From: Sulfurimonas sp.
Lineage (GTDB): Bacteria; Campylobacterota; Campylobacteria; Campylobacterales; Sulfurimonadaceae
Direction: 5' to 3'
Length of the DNA: 7,171 nt
Assembly (NCBI GenBank): GCA_027056465.1
Contig: JALUKS010000193.1
Location: 1 to 7,171, forward strand
Shown: positions 1-5,896 of the stretch, piece by piece
Numbering within the stretch: the first letter of the stretch is position 1
How the letters are laid out: each line of letters starts with the position of its first letter
Program-made: the position numbers and the translations under genes
Notes under the pieces: model-generated
The model's input: the letters and a program-made list of their open reading frames with translations, nothing else
What the model was told of the DNA's origin: nothing
Databases searched by the model: none

Positions 1-241
1 CGGTATTGTTCGTTGTTATCTCTATACCCTCAGTTGGAGGAGTGTTACAGCTTAGTACAAAACCATCTACTCCCTCAGCCTCGACAACACACATACGACA
101 AGATGCACATGGAGATGTTTTTGAGATATAACACATTGTCGGGATGTAGATGTCATTTGCACGAGCTACTTCTAAAATAGTCTCGCCTTTTTGAGCAGTT
201 ACATCTTTGCCATCAATTTTAAAATTTACAATTTTACTCAT
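1..241 (-). CDS. nuoG: NADH-quinone oxidoreductase subunit G (NuoG), N-terminal 80 codons only
   Basis: Partial gene: it starts with ATG at 241-239 and runs off the left edge. The visible part is the ferredoxin-like [2Fe-2S] domain that opens NuoG and carries the N1b cluster of the complex I peripheral arm. The cysteines follow the family spacing C37-x10-C48-x2-C51-x13-C65, with the CRMCVVEAEG stretch typical of NuoG. An extra cysteine, C45, lies just before the CxxC pair. The start is fixed by a strong AGGAGGT ribosome site at 246-252 that overlaps the stop codon of the preceding gene (251-253), so the two genes are tightly coupled. Later NuoG clusters and the molybdopterin-like domain are outside the window. 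Other [2Fe-2S] proteins such as the HoxU or formate dehydrogenase family share this domain, but position after nuoABCD makes NuoG by far the best reading. Confidence 0.93.
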   Translation of the reverse strand, partial: MSKIVNFKIDGKDVTAQKGETILEVARANDIYIPTMCYISKTSPCASCRMCVVEAEGVDGFVLSCNTPPTEGIEITTNNT

Positions 242-245
242 AACG

Positions 246-252
246 ACCTCCT
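246..252 (-). promoter_or_regulatory. Ribosome binding site of nuoG
   Basis: The minus strand reads AGGAGGT four bases before the ATG at 241-239. It is a near-perfect Shine-Dalgarno sequence and overlaps the TAG stop of the upstream flavoprotein gene, so a ribosome finishing that gene stands on the nuoG start. It is stronger than most other ribosome sites in this operon. Confidence 0.75.
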
Positions 253-2284
253 ATGCCTGAACCATAGCGATGTAGTAACAACGCATACAGCGTTCAGCTT
301 CACTCATCGCTTGATTTTGTGTAAAACCTAGATTTACTTCTGCATTATTTGTCTTTCTAAACGCAGTATCAAGAACACTTGAATGCTCACGAGGAAGCCC
401 AGGTAACCATCCAGTTACCTTCTCTTTCTTATCGTAAACCTTGAGTTTAGCAAGGTGATCTTCCATAATCTCATCATCATTAAGGCTGATTTCACCACTA
501 TGAATATAGCGACTGATAACCGAAGCACCACGACGAGCTTGACCGACTGCATTGACAATAGTCATAGGACCATACTCACAATCTCCAGAGGCAAAAATAC
601 CCTTGCGAGATGTCATATAATCTTTACCATTTGTCTTAATAGTTCCCCATGAAGTCATCTCTAACTCCCACTCTTCTGGCAAGAATTTTAAATCAGCAGA
701 TTGGGAAACAGCAGGGATAAGATAATCAAAATCGACAGTCTCACTAGCACCCTCAATCTTCACAAGTTGCGCACGACCTCCATTAGGGTCTGGAACAAGT
801 TCAAACTTATCTATAACGAGTGCTTTAAGAACATCATCTTCATCTATGATCTCATTTACAGCTGAGTGAAAGATAAACTCTACACCCTCTTCTACTGCTT
901 CATGATACTCTTCATAAGTAGTGTTACGAATGATAGTCTTCTCATCACGACGATAAATCATCACAACTCTCTTAGCACCTGCACGAATAGCACAACGAAC
1001 GACATCCATAGAGGTAAATCCACCACCAACACAAGCAACTGTTTTACCAGTTAAATCTACATGGTCAGTTGGTAGCATCTGTTGCTTCTGTACAGATTCT
1101 GGCGTTTTTATATCGAACTTCTCATAAAGGTTTACCCAGTCAAGAAAGTCAATAGCTCCCCAATACCCTTGTATCTCTTCGCGCTCATTTGCACAACGAA
1201 CAGCTTTAGAGATACGAGTACCTGAGGCAATCATCGTTGCATCGTAGCTTGTTTCAAACTCTCTCATCTCATCAGCATTTACTGCATGGTTCACGATGAA
1301 GTTTACACCCATATCACGAACACACTCAATATCTTGCATATATTTATCCCATGGCATACGGTACTCAGGAACACCTACAGTAACCTCGCCACCTAAAACA
1401 GGTAAAGCTTCATAAACATCCACTTCAACACCCTCAGCAGCGAGATAGTAAGCAGCAGTAAGACCAGCAGGACCAGCCCCAATAACTGCAACTTTTTTAC
1501 CATTTGCAGGTTTTTTCTCCATAGGATGAAAGAAATCATACCCGTGATCAGTCTCCCAATCAGCCCCAAGGCGTTTGAGTGCCATAATGCTAATAGGCTC
1601 ATCAAGGTTCGTTCTTCTACACGCATCTTCACAAGGGTGAGGACAAACGCGACCACAAACATGAGCAAGTGGCATTGTTTGGCGAGTAGCCTCTAATGAG
1701 TCATCAAAACGTAAATCTCTTACACCCTCAATATACCCAGGAATATCAACATCAGCAGGACAAGCATCAGAACATGGTGCAGTAATCTTAGCGATATAGT
1801 TAATACTCTCTTTATAGTGTTTAGAGGGTTTTTGCTCATTGATACACTCTAAAAATCTATCTTCAAAGTGAGTCATTAAGTCGATAATAGGATTTGGAAC
1901 AGTTTTACCAATCTCACATTTTGATGTGACTTGCATACTTTTTCCAATCTCTTTTAAGTGATCCAAATCAGCTATAGCACCTGCACCACGAGCAATTTTA
2001 TCGAGTTGGTCATAAAGAATACGACCACCCCAACGCCCAGGAGCACATCTTCCACATGCTTCTGAATACTCTTGATACTGTGCTGCATACTCCATAGCTA
2101 AACGGATTACATCTACATCTTCATCAAATAGTGCTACACCATCCCAACCTATAAAGGCTTTAGAGTCGCGTTTGTCATCATATTGTGCTGGTAGATTGTA
2201 TGCTGATTCTTCCCACTCTTCTTCAGGTTTGCCTATGTTGTTTATAGACTCCCCTTTCCAAGTAGAAAAATAGACTTTACTCAA
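251..2284 (-). CDS. NuoF-remnant/GltD-type fusion flavoprotein in the NuoF position of complex I (NAD(P)H or ferredoxin-linked oxidoreductase)
   Basis: A 677-residue fusion, predicted soluble. Residues about 43-150 resemble the C-terminal iron-sulfur domain of NuoF (ACGRCAPGRWGG at 76-87, C123 further on). The NuoF FMN/NADH Rossmann domain is missing. Residues about 170-240 form the double-cluster domain of GltD/dihydropyrimidine dehydrogenase: C171-x3-C175, then C210, C214, C218 and C222, each four apart. Then comes a GltD-like reductase: FAD site GAGPAG (269-274), a second nucleotide site GGGFTSMD (420-427) followed by YRR (444-446), which in this family usually favours NADPH, and the FAD-binding ASGD (565-568). 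The protein ends with AERCMRC (C667, C670), a likely further cluster ligand pair. The start is TTG at 2284-2282, behind AGGAT at 2291-2295; the next in-frame ATG is residue 64, inside the NuoF-like part. I infer that it feeds electrons to NuoG in place of NuoF. A plain glutamate synthase small subunit is unlikely given the operon and fusion. The electron donor is not shown by sequence. Confidence 0.85.
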   Translation of the reverse strand: MSKVYFSTWKGESINNIGKPEEEWEESAYNLPAQYDDKRDSKAFIGWDGVALFDEDVDVIRLAMEYAAQYQEYSEACGRCAPGRWGGRILYDQLDKIARGAGAIADLDHLKEIGKSMQVTSKCEIGKTVPNPIIDLMTHFEDRFLECINEQKPSKHYKESINYIAKITAPCSDACPADVDIPGYIEGVRDLRFDDSLEATRQTMPLAHVCGRVCPHPCEDACRRTNLDEPISIMALKRLGADWETDHGYDFFHPMEKKPANGKKVAVIGAGPAGLTAAYYLAAEGVEVDVYEALPVLGGEVTVGVPEYRMPWDKYMQDIECVRDMGVNFIVNHAVNADEMREFETSYDATMIASGTRISKAVRCANEREEIQGYWGAIDFLDWVNLYEKFDIKTPESVQKQQMLPTDHVDLTGKTVACVGGGFTSMDVVRCAIRAGAKRVVMIYRRDEKTIIRNTTYEEYHEAVEEGVEFIFHSAVNEIIDEDDVLKALVIDKFELVPDPNGGRAQLVKIEGASETVDFDYLIPAVSQSADLKFLPEEWELEMTSWGTIKTNGKDYMTSRKGIFASGDCEYGPMTIVNAVGQARRGASVISRYIHSGEISLNDDEIMEDHLAKLKVYDKKEKVTGWLPGLPREHSSVLDTAFRKTNNAEVNLGFTQNQAMSEAERCMRCYYIAMVQA

Positions 2285-2290
2285 AATAAA

Positions 2291-2295
2291 ATCCT
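2291..2295 (-). promoter_or_regulatory. Ribosome binding site supporting a TTG start
   Basis: The minus strand reads AGGAT six bases before TTG (2284-2282), overlapping the TAG stop of the 75-aa gene (2296-2294). There is no in-frame ATG nearby, and this site plus the operon spacing selects the rare TTG codon as the start of the hybrid flavoprotein. Confidence 0.6.
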
Positions 2296-2521
2296 AATCT
2301 TTTTTAACAACGATAGTCCAATCGACTTCGTTGAATTTCAGAGAGTTATACAACTCATAACCAGACTCTTTTACCAAATCAGCTGAACGCTGAATAGGAG
2401 TAAAATCACCTATCTCAAAAAGAAATATAAGTGTCTCATTCGCTTTGTGAGTCTCACTAAGAATCTCTTTCATACGAGGTTCAAATTCGTTTTTTAAATG
2501 TCTTAAATCAAATCTTTTCAT
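2294..2521 (-). CDS. Small NuoE-position complex I protein (HP1264/Cj1575c-like)
   Basis: A 75-residue protein without cysteine, predicted signal peptide or membrane segment. It starts MKRFDLRHLKNEF and ends with FNEVDWTIVVKKD. It resembles the small protein that Helicobacter and Campylobacter carry in the nuoE slot (HP1264 and Cj1575c as I remember them). These are called NuoE-family by position, although they lack the thioredoxin-like fold and the four cysteines of the N1a [2Fe-2S] cluster found in true NuoE of about 160 residues. Here too no cluster can be bound. The ATG overlaps the nuoD stop by one base (TAATG at 2519-2523), so translation is coupled to nuoD, and the following flavoprotein starts 9 bases after its stop. 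I infer an adaptor or docking role between the unusual flavoprotein and the NuoCD/NuoG core. The family assignment is from recall and not from alignment. Confidence 0.8.
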   Translation of the reverse strand: MKRFDLRHLKNEFEPRMKEILSETHKANETLIFLFEIGDFTPIQRSADLVKESGYELYNSLKFNEVDWTIVVKKD

Positions 2522-3762
2522 TATCTGTCCACTTCCCCAAATACAATATTTGTAGTTCCAATGATAGAAACAACATCTGGAATATAGTGACCTGGTAAAA
2601 GGTCAGTTAAAATACCTGTGTGCCAGAAAGATGGCGCACGTAGTTTGAGTCTATAAGGGTATGGTCCACCTTGTGAGTTTATGTAGAAACCTAGCTCACC
2701 TTTTGGTGACTCAGTCGCTATGTAAACCTCGCCTACTGGTGGTCTCATACCTTGTGTTACAAGTACAAAGTGTTGCATTAAAGAGTAGTTTTGTGTCATA
2801 ATATCTAGCTTTGGAGCTGAGATATATTTAGGAGCATGAGCCATTAACTCTGTCTCACCATCTTTTACACACTTCTCATACATATCTATAGTTTGATAAA
2901 GAATCTTTGCAGACTCTCTCATCTCTTCCATATAGACACGGTAACGAGCATAGTTATCACCCTTGTCAGAGAAAGGAACATTGAACTCTACTTCATCATA
3001 TAGCTCATAAGGCTCTTCTTTACGAATATCCCAAGCTACACCTGATGCACGAAGCATTGGACCTGTACAACCCCATGAGAGTGCCATCTCTGTTGGTATC
3101 ACACCAACCTCTTCCATTCTCATAAGCCAGATACGGTTCTTATCTAGTAAATCTTCATAATCTTTGATATTTTCAGGGAGTTTATTTAAGAAAACACGTA
3201 GTTGATGCAGAAATGAGTCTTGAATATCTAAAGGCACACCACCAATACGAATAGCCGCATGAGTAAGTCTCGCACCACAATATCCCTCAATAATATCCAT
3301 AAGATATTCACGTTCACGGAATGCGTAAAGGAAAACTGTCATAGCCCCAATATCAAGAGCAGTTGTTGCCAACCAAAAGAGATGAGACATAAGTCTGTTT
3401 ATCTCTAAAAGCATCATACGAATAACTTTCGCACGACGAGGAACTTCAACACCAATGAGCTTTTCAACTGCAAGTGCAAAACCGTAGTTATTTGAACTTG
3501 AAGCGATATAATCCATACGATCAGTCGTAGGCATAAACTCATTATAGATCATATTTTCAGCCATCTTCTCCATACCACGGTGAAGATACCCAATATCTGG
3601 ATGTGCTTTTACAATCTGCTCTTGCTGTAGGTGAAGCATTAAACGTAACTGCCCGTGAGCAGAGGGGTGCTGTGGACCAAAGTTTAAGATAAGTTCATTA
3701 TCTTCTCTATCAAAAGTAATGTTTTCAAAAAACGGTTTTAGTCTATTTTTTACTTGTGCCAT
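2521..3762 (-). CDS. nuoD: NADH-quinone oxidoreductase subunit D (NuoD, 49 kDa homologue)
   Basis: A full-length NuoD of 413 residues, close to the usual length of stand-alone NuoD (about 400-420). It is a peripheral-arm core subunit that, with NuoB, forms the quinone-reduction pocket. It is evolutionarily related to the large subunit of NiFe hydrogenases but lacks the metal-binding cysteines. Family marks are visible: GPQHPSAHG at 29-37, with the loop histidine expected to contact quinone; DRMDYIAS at 81-88, containing the conserved tyrosine; GELGFY at 355-360; RLKLRAPSF at 371-379; and the C-terminal end GEVDR. The start ATG (3762-3760) follows nuoC by 13 bases, with a GGTGG-type ribosome site in the gap. 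Its stop overlaps the next start. Nothing is truncated, and it should couple quinone reduction to proton pumping as in other complex I enzymes. Confidence 0.97.
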   Translation of the reverse strand: MAQVKNRLKPFFENITFDREDNELILNFGPQHPSAHGQLRLMLHLQQEQIVKAHPDIGYLHRGMEKMAENMIYNEFMPTTDRMDYIASSSNNYGFALAVEKLIGVEVPRRAKVIRMMLLEINRLMSHLFWLATTALDIGAMTVFLYAFREREYLMDIIEGYCGARLTHAAIRIGGVPLDIQDSFLHQLRVFLNKLPENIKDYEDLLDKNRIWLMRMEEVGVIPTEMALSWGCTGPMLRASGVAWDIRKEEPYELYDEVEFNVPFSDKGDNYARYRVYMEEMRESAKILYQTIDMYEKCVKDGETELMAHAPKYISAPKLDIMTQNYSLMQHFVLVTQGMRPPVGEVYIATESPKGELGFYINSQGGPYPYRLKLRAPSFWHTGILTDLLPGHYIPDVVSIIGTTNIVFGEVDR

Positions 3763-3775
3763 ATCTTATACCACC

Positions 3776-4582
3776 CTATCTTTGAGGATCATCAACGATT
3801 GTTGAAGACTCTTTTGTGTATTTTTTGATGAGGAAAACGCCACCCTCTTCTTGATACTCTTGAGGATTTCTAGGCTCATCACCAGTAATCTCAGTACCTT
3901 TTGGAACTTCAAAACCAAGACGTGCAAAACGATCAGAGTCGTATCTATCGACACGAGCTGTATCACGGATTTCAGGTCCTATCGCCTCACGAGCCTCTTT
4001 TCCATAAATCTTATCGACTTCATACCAAGCAGCAAACTCATCTCCTTGTAGTGGATAAGTTTTAAGCAGTGGATACCCTTGCCAGTCATAAGGCATAAGG
4101 ATACGTTTCATAAATGGATGGTTGTTCGCTTCGATACCGAACATATCAAACATCTCACGCTCAGACCAATCAGCACTACGGAAGAGTTTCTCTACACTAT
4201 CTACTGCTTGACCATTCTCAATAAAGTATTTTATACGAATACGCTTGCGTTTAGTCATAGAGAGCATCTGATAAAAAATCTCAAATGTATCATCTTTTGC
4301 TAACCAATCTATCGCTGACATCTCAGAGAGTTGTGTATAAGTAAGCTTATCTCTCATAAGTTCAAGAACACCATAGATATCATGAGCATTGATATAAACT
4401 ACCATCTGCTCAACTTGAATATATGCCTCTTTTACTTCAAACTTCGCTTTTATAGCTGCTAAGTCTGCTGCGAAAACTGCATCACTCTCTACTTCACTCT
4501 TTGGCACTTGTGGTGCAACATAATATCTATCAGTGTAGTAAGCTTTTGCCTGTACATCTTTTTTAGGAGTATATGCTCTCAT
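3776..4582 (-). CDS. nuoC: NADH-quinone oxidoreductase subunit C (NuoC, 30 kDa homologue)
   Basis: A 268-residue peripheral-arm subunit that contacts NuoD and NuoB and binds no cofactor. The 30 kDa subunit signature is clear: SEREMFDMFGI at 140-150, followed by NHPFMKRILMP (154-164) and a PLLKTYPLQG stretch (171-180). The core domain lies at about 55-195. Before it is an N-terminal segment of about 50 residues, and after it a charged, probably flexible tail of about 70 residues. This makes the protein longer than minimal NuoC proteins, as I recall for Campylobacter and Helicobacter NuoC of similar size. It is not fused to nuoD, unlike the NuoCD of enterobacteria. Its ATG (4582-4580) is separated from the nuoB stop by one base (TAATATG), so translation is coupled; an AAGG lies about 11 bases upstream, inside the end of nuoB. 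Confidence 0.96.
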   Translation of the reverse strand: MRAYTPKKDVQAKAYYTDRYYVAPQVPKSEVESDAVFAADLAAIKAKFEVKEAYIQVEQMVVYINAHDIYGVLELMRDKLTYTQLSEMSAIDWLAKDDTFEIFYQMLSMTKRKRIRIKYFIENGQAVDSVEKLFRSADWSEREMFDMFGIEANNHPFMKRILMPYDWQGYPLLKTYPLQGDEFAAWYEVDKIYGKEAREAIGPEIRDTARVDRYDSDRFARLGFEVPKGTEITGDEPRNPQEYQEEGGVFLIKKYTKESSTIVDDPQR

Positions 4583-4583
4583 A

Positions 4584-5093
4584 TTACATCAACCTTTTTG
4601 GTTTTTGTGCATTGCCAGCTTTGTTTGCACGGATCTTTTTCTGTAGTAACATTACACCATACTGAAGTGTTTCAGGACGTGGTGCGCAACCAGGAAGATA
4701 GAGGTCAACTGGAATAATTCTATCGACACCTTGAACAGTTGCGTATGTATTAAACATACCACCAGTATTTGCACATGAGCCCATAGATATAACCCATCTA
4801 GGCTCAGTCATCTGGTCATACAGACGCTTGATAAACTCAGCGTGTTTTTTTGTCAAAGTTCCCGCAACAATCATCAAATCTGATTGACGAGGAGAACCAC
4901 GAAAGATAGTACCAAAACGGTCGAAGTCATAACGAGAAGCACCCGATGCCATCATCTCAATACCACAACAAGCAAGACCATAAGTCAATGCCCAAAGTGA
5001 GTTTGAACGACCCCAGTTTGCTATTTTATCAATAGAAGTGAGTGCGACAGGGAGTCCACCATCTTGTGTATAATTTACTTTATGTTGTGCCAT
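4584..5093 (-). CDS. nuoB: NADH-quinone oxidoreductase subunit B (NuoB, PSST homologue)
   Basis: A 169-residue subunit carrying the last cluster of the chain (N2, [4Fe-4S]), which passes electrons to quinone at the NuoB/NuoD interface. The ligands are all present: the adjacent pair C42-C43 in LACCGIEMMA, C107 in SMGSCANTGGMF, and C136 in LPGCAPRPE. The conserved DFDRFG and SPRQSD stretches are also there. I chose the ATG at 5093-5091 (MAQHKVNYT) because AAGGAG lies seven bases upstream (5101-5106) and family members begin similarly. A longer reading from the ATG at 5114 would add seven residues (MEKRSAR) but has no comparable ribosome site. With the chosen start the gene overlaps the end of nuoA by 19 bases. 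The C-terminal tail from about residue 153 is lysine/arginine-rich, as is common in this subunit. Confidence 0.96.
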   Translation of the reverse strand: MAQHKVNYTQDGGLPVALTSIDKIANWGRSNSLWALTYGLACCGIEMMASGASRYDFDRFGTIFRGSPRQSDLMIVAGTLTKKHAEFIKRLYDQMTEPRWVISMGSCANTGGMFNTYATVQGVDRIIPVDLYLPGCAPRPETLQYGVMLLQKKIRANKAGNAQKPKRLM

Positions 5094-5464
5094 TCTAGCG
5101 CTCCTTTTTTCCATGCATATACGAAACCGATTGCAAGAAGTAATATAAATGTTAGCATCTCAGTAAAACCAAACCACCCAAGTAGTTTAAAGTCAACTGC
5201 CCATGGAAACATAAACACAATCTCTACATCAAAGAGTAAAAACAGAAGTGCAAATAGAAAAAACTGAGGAGAGACTCTATTTGGTTGTTTTGTGATTTCT
5301 GGTCCACACTCATAAACAGAGAGTTTTATCTTTTCACTATCTTTTGCTGCCAATGCACGACTCGCTAAACGAGCGACAATAGTTATCGTAATAAACGCAC
5401 CAAATGTCACTACAAAGAGTACGAATACACCAAAATACGGATTTGCAGTACTAATATGCTCCAT
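5075..5464 (-). CDS. nuoA: NADH-quinone oxidoreductase subunit A (NuoA)
   Basis: The first gene of the operon encodes a 129-residue membrane subunit, normal length for NuoA. Three hydrophobic membrane segments are visible at about 10-33, 66-88 and 98-117. The loop between the first two carries the conserved YECGP (51-55), the TMH1-2 loop known to line the quinone entry region in complex I. FDVEIVFMFPWA (78-89) holds the conserved acidic residues at the start of the subunit's proton-relay region. The protein belongs in the cytoplasmic membrane next to NuoH, NuoJ and NuoK, which must be encoded beyond the left edge. The start ATG (5464-5462) follows an AAGGTAGG-like ribosome site at 5468-5476. 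Its end overlaps nuoB. A sigma-70-like promoter about 80 bases upstream probably drives the whole operon. Confidence 0.96.
   Translation of the reverse strand: MEHISTANPYFGVFVLFVVTFGAFITITIVARLASRALAAKDSEKIKLSVYECGPEITKQPNRVSPQFFLFALLFLLFDVEIVFMFPWAVDFKLLGWFGFTEMLTFILLLAIGFVYAWKKGALEWHNIK
5101..5106 (-). promoter_or_regulatory. Ribosome binding site deciding the nuoB start
   Basis: The minus strand reads AAGGAG inside the last codons of nuoA, seven bases before the ATG at 5093-5091. Its position favours the 169-residue NuoB over the 176-residue version that would begin at 5114, because that ATG lies upstream of this site. Confidence 0.7.
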
Positions 5465-5480
5465 ATAACCTACCTTTTAA

Positions 5481-5495
5481 ATTCTGATTCAGAAT
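5481..5495. repeat. Perfect 15-base palindrome in the nuoA leader
   Basis: ATTCTGATTCAGAAT has 7-base arms around a single central base. It lies 17-31 bases before the nuoA ATG, just upstream of the ribosome site. The one-base spacer suits a dimeric DNA-binding protein better than an RNA hairpin, which would need a larger loop. I cannot name the regulator. Confidence 0.5.
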
Positions 5496-5527
5496 ATATT
5501 TGTTTTCCACTCTTTTATAGAGTTAGA

Positions 5528-5540
5528 AATAACAGTTATT
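5528..5540. repeat. Perfect 13-base palindrome at the likely nuo transcription start
   Basis: AATAACAGTTATT has 6-base arms around one central base. It begins two bases downstream of the proposed -10 box (5543-5548) and would cover the start point, a position where a bound repressor blocks transcription. No known operator consensus is claimed. Confidence 0.45.
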
Positions 5541-5542
5541 GC

Positions 5543-5551
5543 ACTATAGCA
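5543..5551 (-). promoter_or_regulatory. Extended -10 promoter of the nuo operon
   Basis: The minus strand reads TGCTATAGT, directly preceded by a run of Ts (TTTTTGC). This is the T-rich, extended -10 form usual for sigma-70 promoters in Campylobacter and relatives, which need little or no -35 box. A weak TTAAAC lies 17 bases upstream. Transcription would begin near 5536, leaving an untranslated leader of about 70 bases before nuoA that contains the 15-base palindrome. Confidence 0.5.
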
Positions 5552-5625
5552 AAAAGAGTATTAAAGTTTAATTTCTTATTGAAAAAGTAGAGAGAGATGT
5601 CACGAAACGCTACATTATTTTATAG

Positions 5626-5734
5626 AGAGGGAGTTTCAATAGTAGCCAGAGGGGTAACTAATCCCTCTGTTTTGATCAATGCAATATTGGTGCGAACACC
5701 ATTATGATTAAAAAGACTACTATTATTTTTTTTT
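5626..5734 (+). other. Candidate structured RNA element with closing stem and T run
   Basis: On the plus strand AATAGTAG (5638-5645) pairs perfectly with CTACTATT (5717-5724), directly followed by an A and nine Ts (5726-5734). Inside are a hairpin with a 7-base stem, CAGAGGG/CCCTCTG (5647-5653 with 5663-5669), followed by four Ts, and a short hairpin TGGTG-CGAA-CACCA (5688-5701). A second AGAGGGA at 5626-5632 can compete for the same TCCCTCT (5662-5668), so two exclusive folds are possible. T runs at the 3' side argue for the plus strand, but I found no convincing plus-strand promoter. On the minus strand the same stems would lie in DNA upstream of the nuo promoter. It matches no RNA family I know. 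Confidence 0.35.
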
Positions 5735-5801
5735 GCAAAACATCTGCCTTAGTATTGAGATCCTAATCCCACACCTAACGCCACTTGCCAAAAAAATTGA
5801 C

Positions 5802-5836
5802 AAAAAAAAAGGTTAAGACCAAAGCCTTAACCTTTT
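5802..5836 (-). terminator. Rho-independent terminator after the ATPase gene
   Basis: Perfect 11-base arms (5807-5817 and 5826-5836, core GGTTAAG/CTTAACC) flank an 8-base loop. On the minus strand the stem runs into nine Ts (5802-5810, four of them within the stem), so it is strong in that direction and ends the ATPase transcript about 110 bases after the stop, and the candidate small RNA. On the plus strand it is followed only by TTTTATTCT and would be weak. It insulates the nuo operon from upstream transcription. Confidence 0.85.
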
Positions 5837-5890
5837 ATTCTCAATACAGTATGGTAGTTAATCATACTTAAAAAGGGATGTTTTACAAAC
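5803..5890 (-). ncRNA. Candidate small RNA of about 90 nt
   Basis: A good sigma-70-like promoter (5897-5925) and a strong intrinsic terminator (5802-5836) on the same strand enclose about 90 bases with no gene. The predicted transcript has a 6-base hairpin AGTATG/CATACT with a 9-base loop (5848-5868), then the terminator hairpin, giving the usual two-hairpin layout of a small regulatory RNA. The only reading frame inside is 12 codons without a ribosome site. Ends are estimated from the promoter and T run. It could instead be merely the 3' end of the ATPase transcript, with the promoter match due to chance in AT-rich DNA. I recognise no family. Confidence 0.35.
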
Positions 5891-5896
5891 AGTGAA

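Noticed and set aside
1393..1668. 91-codon open frame on the minus strand inside the flavoprotein gene
   Set aside because: It is wholly covered by the strongly supported fusion gene in another frame, has low-complexity hydrophobic content, and has no ribosome site or family resemblance.
251..2284. Calling the flavoprotein a glutamate synthase small subunit (GltD)
   Set aside because: It carries a NuoF-like domain absent from GltD, lies between the nuoE-position gene and nuoG, and no gltB is nearby.
5091..5114. Longer NuoB starting at the ATG at 5114-5112
   Set aside because: The good AAGGAG site lies downstream of that ATG and serves the ATG at 5093-5091; the extra residues MEKRSAR are not expected in the family.
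3851..5267. Several 66-74 codon open frames on the plus strand opposite nuoC, nuoB and nuoA
   Set aside because: They are antisense shadows of conserved genes, with no coding character or ribosome sites.
5647..5673. Hairpin resembling the nexus of a Campylobacter-type tracrRNA
   Set aside because: Only a short GGGG/CCCC stem is shared; there is no anti-repeat, CRISPR array or cas gene in the window.
5688..5701. TGGTGCGAACACCA looking like a tRNA T-arm
   Set aside because: The loop is 4 bases and not 7, and no acceptor stem, anticodon arm or CCA end is in register.
5771..5790. ACCTAAC resembling an integron attC core (RYYYAAC)
   Set aside because: No matching GTTRRRY partner at suitable distance, no integrase and no cassette structure; the 7-base match is expected by chance.
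5827..5865. 12-codon minus-strand frame MINYHTVLRIKG whose stop falls in the terminator stem, like an attenuator leader peptide
   Set aside because: No Shine-Dalgarno site, no run of regulatory codons, and the next gene is more than 350 bases away.
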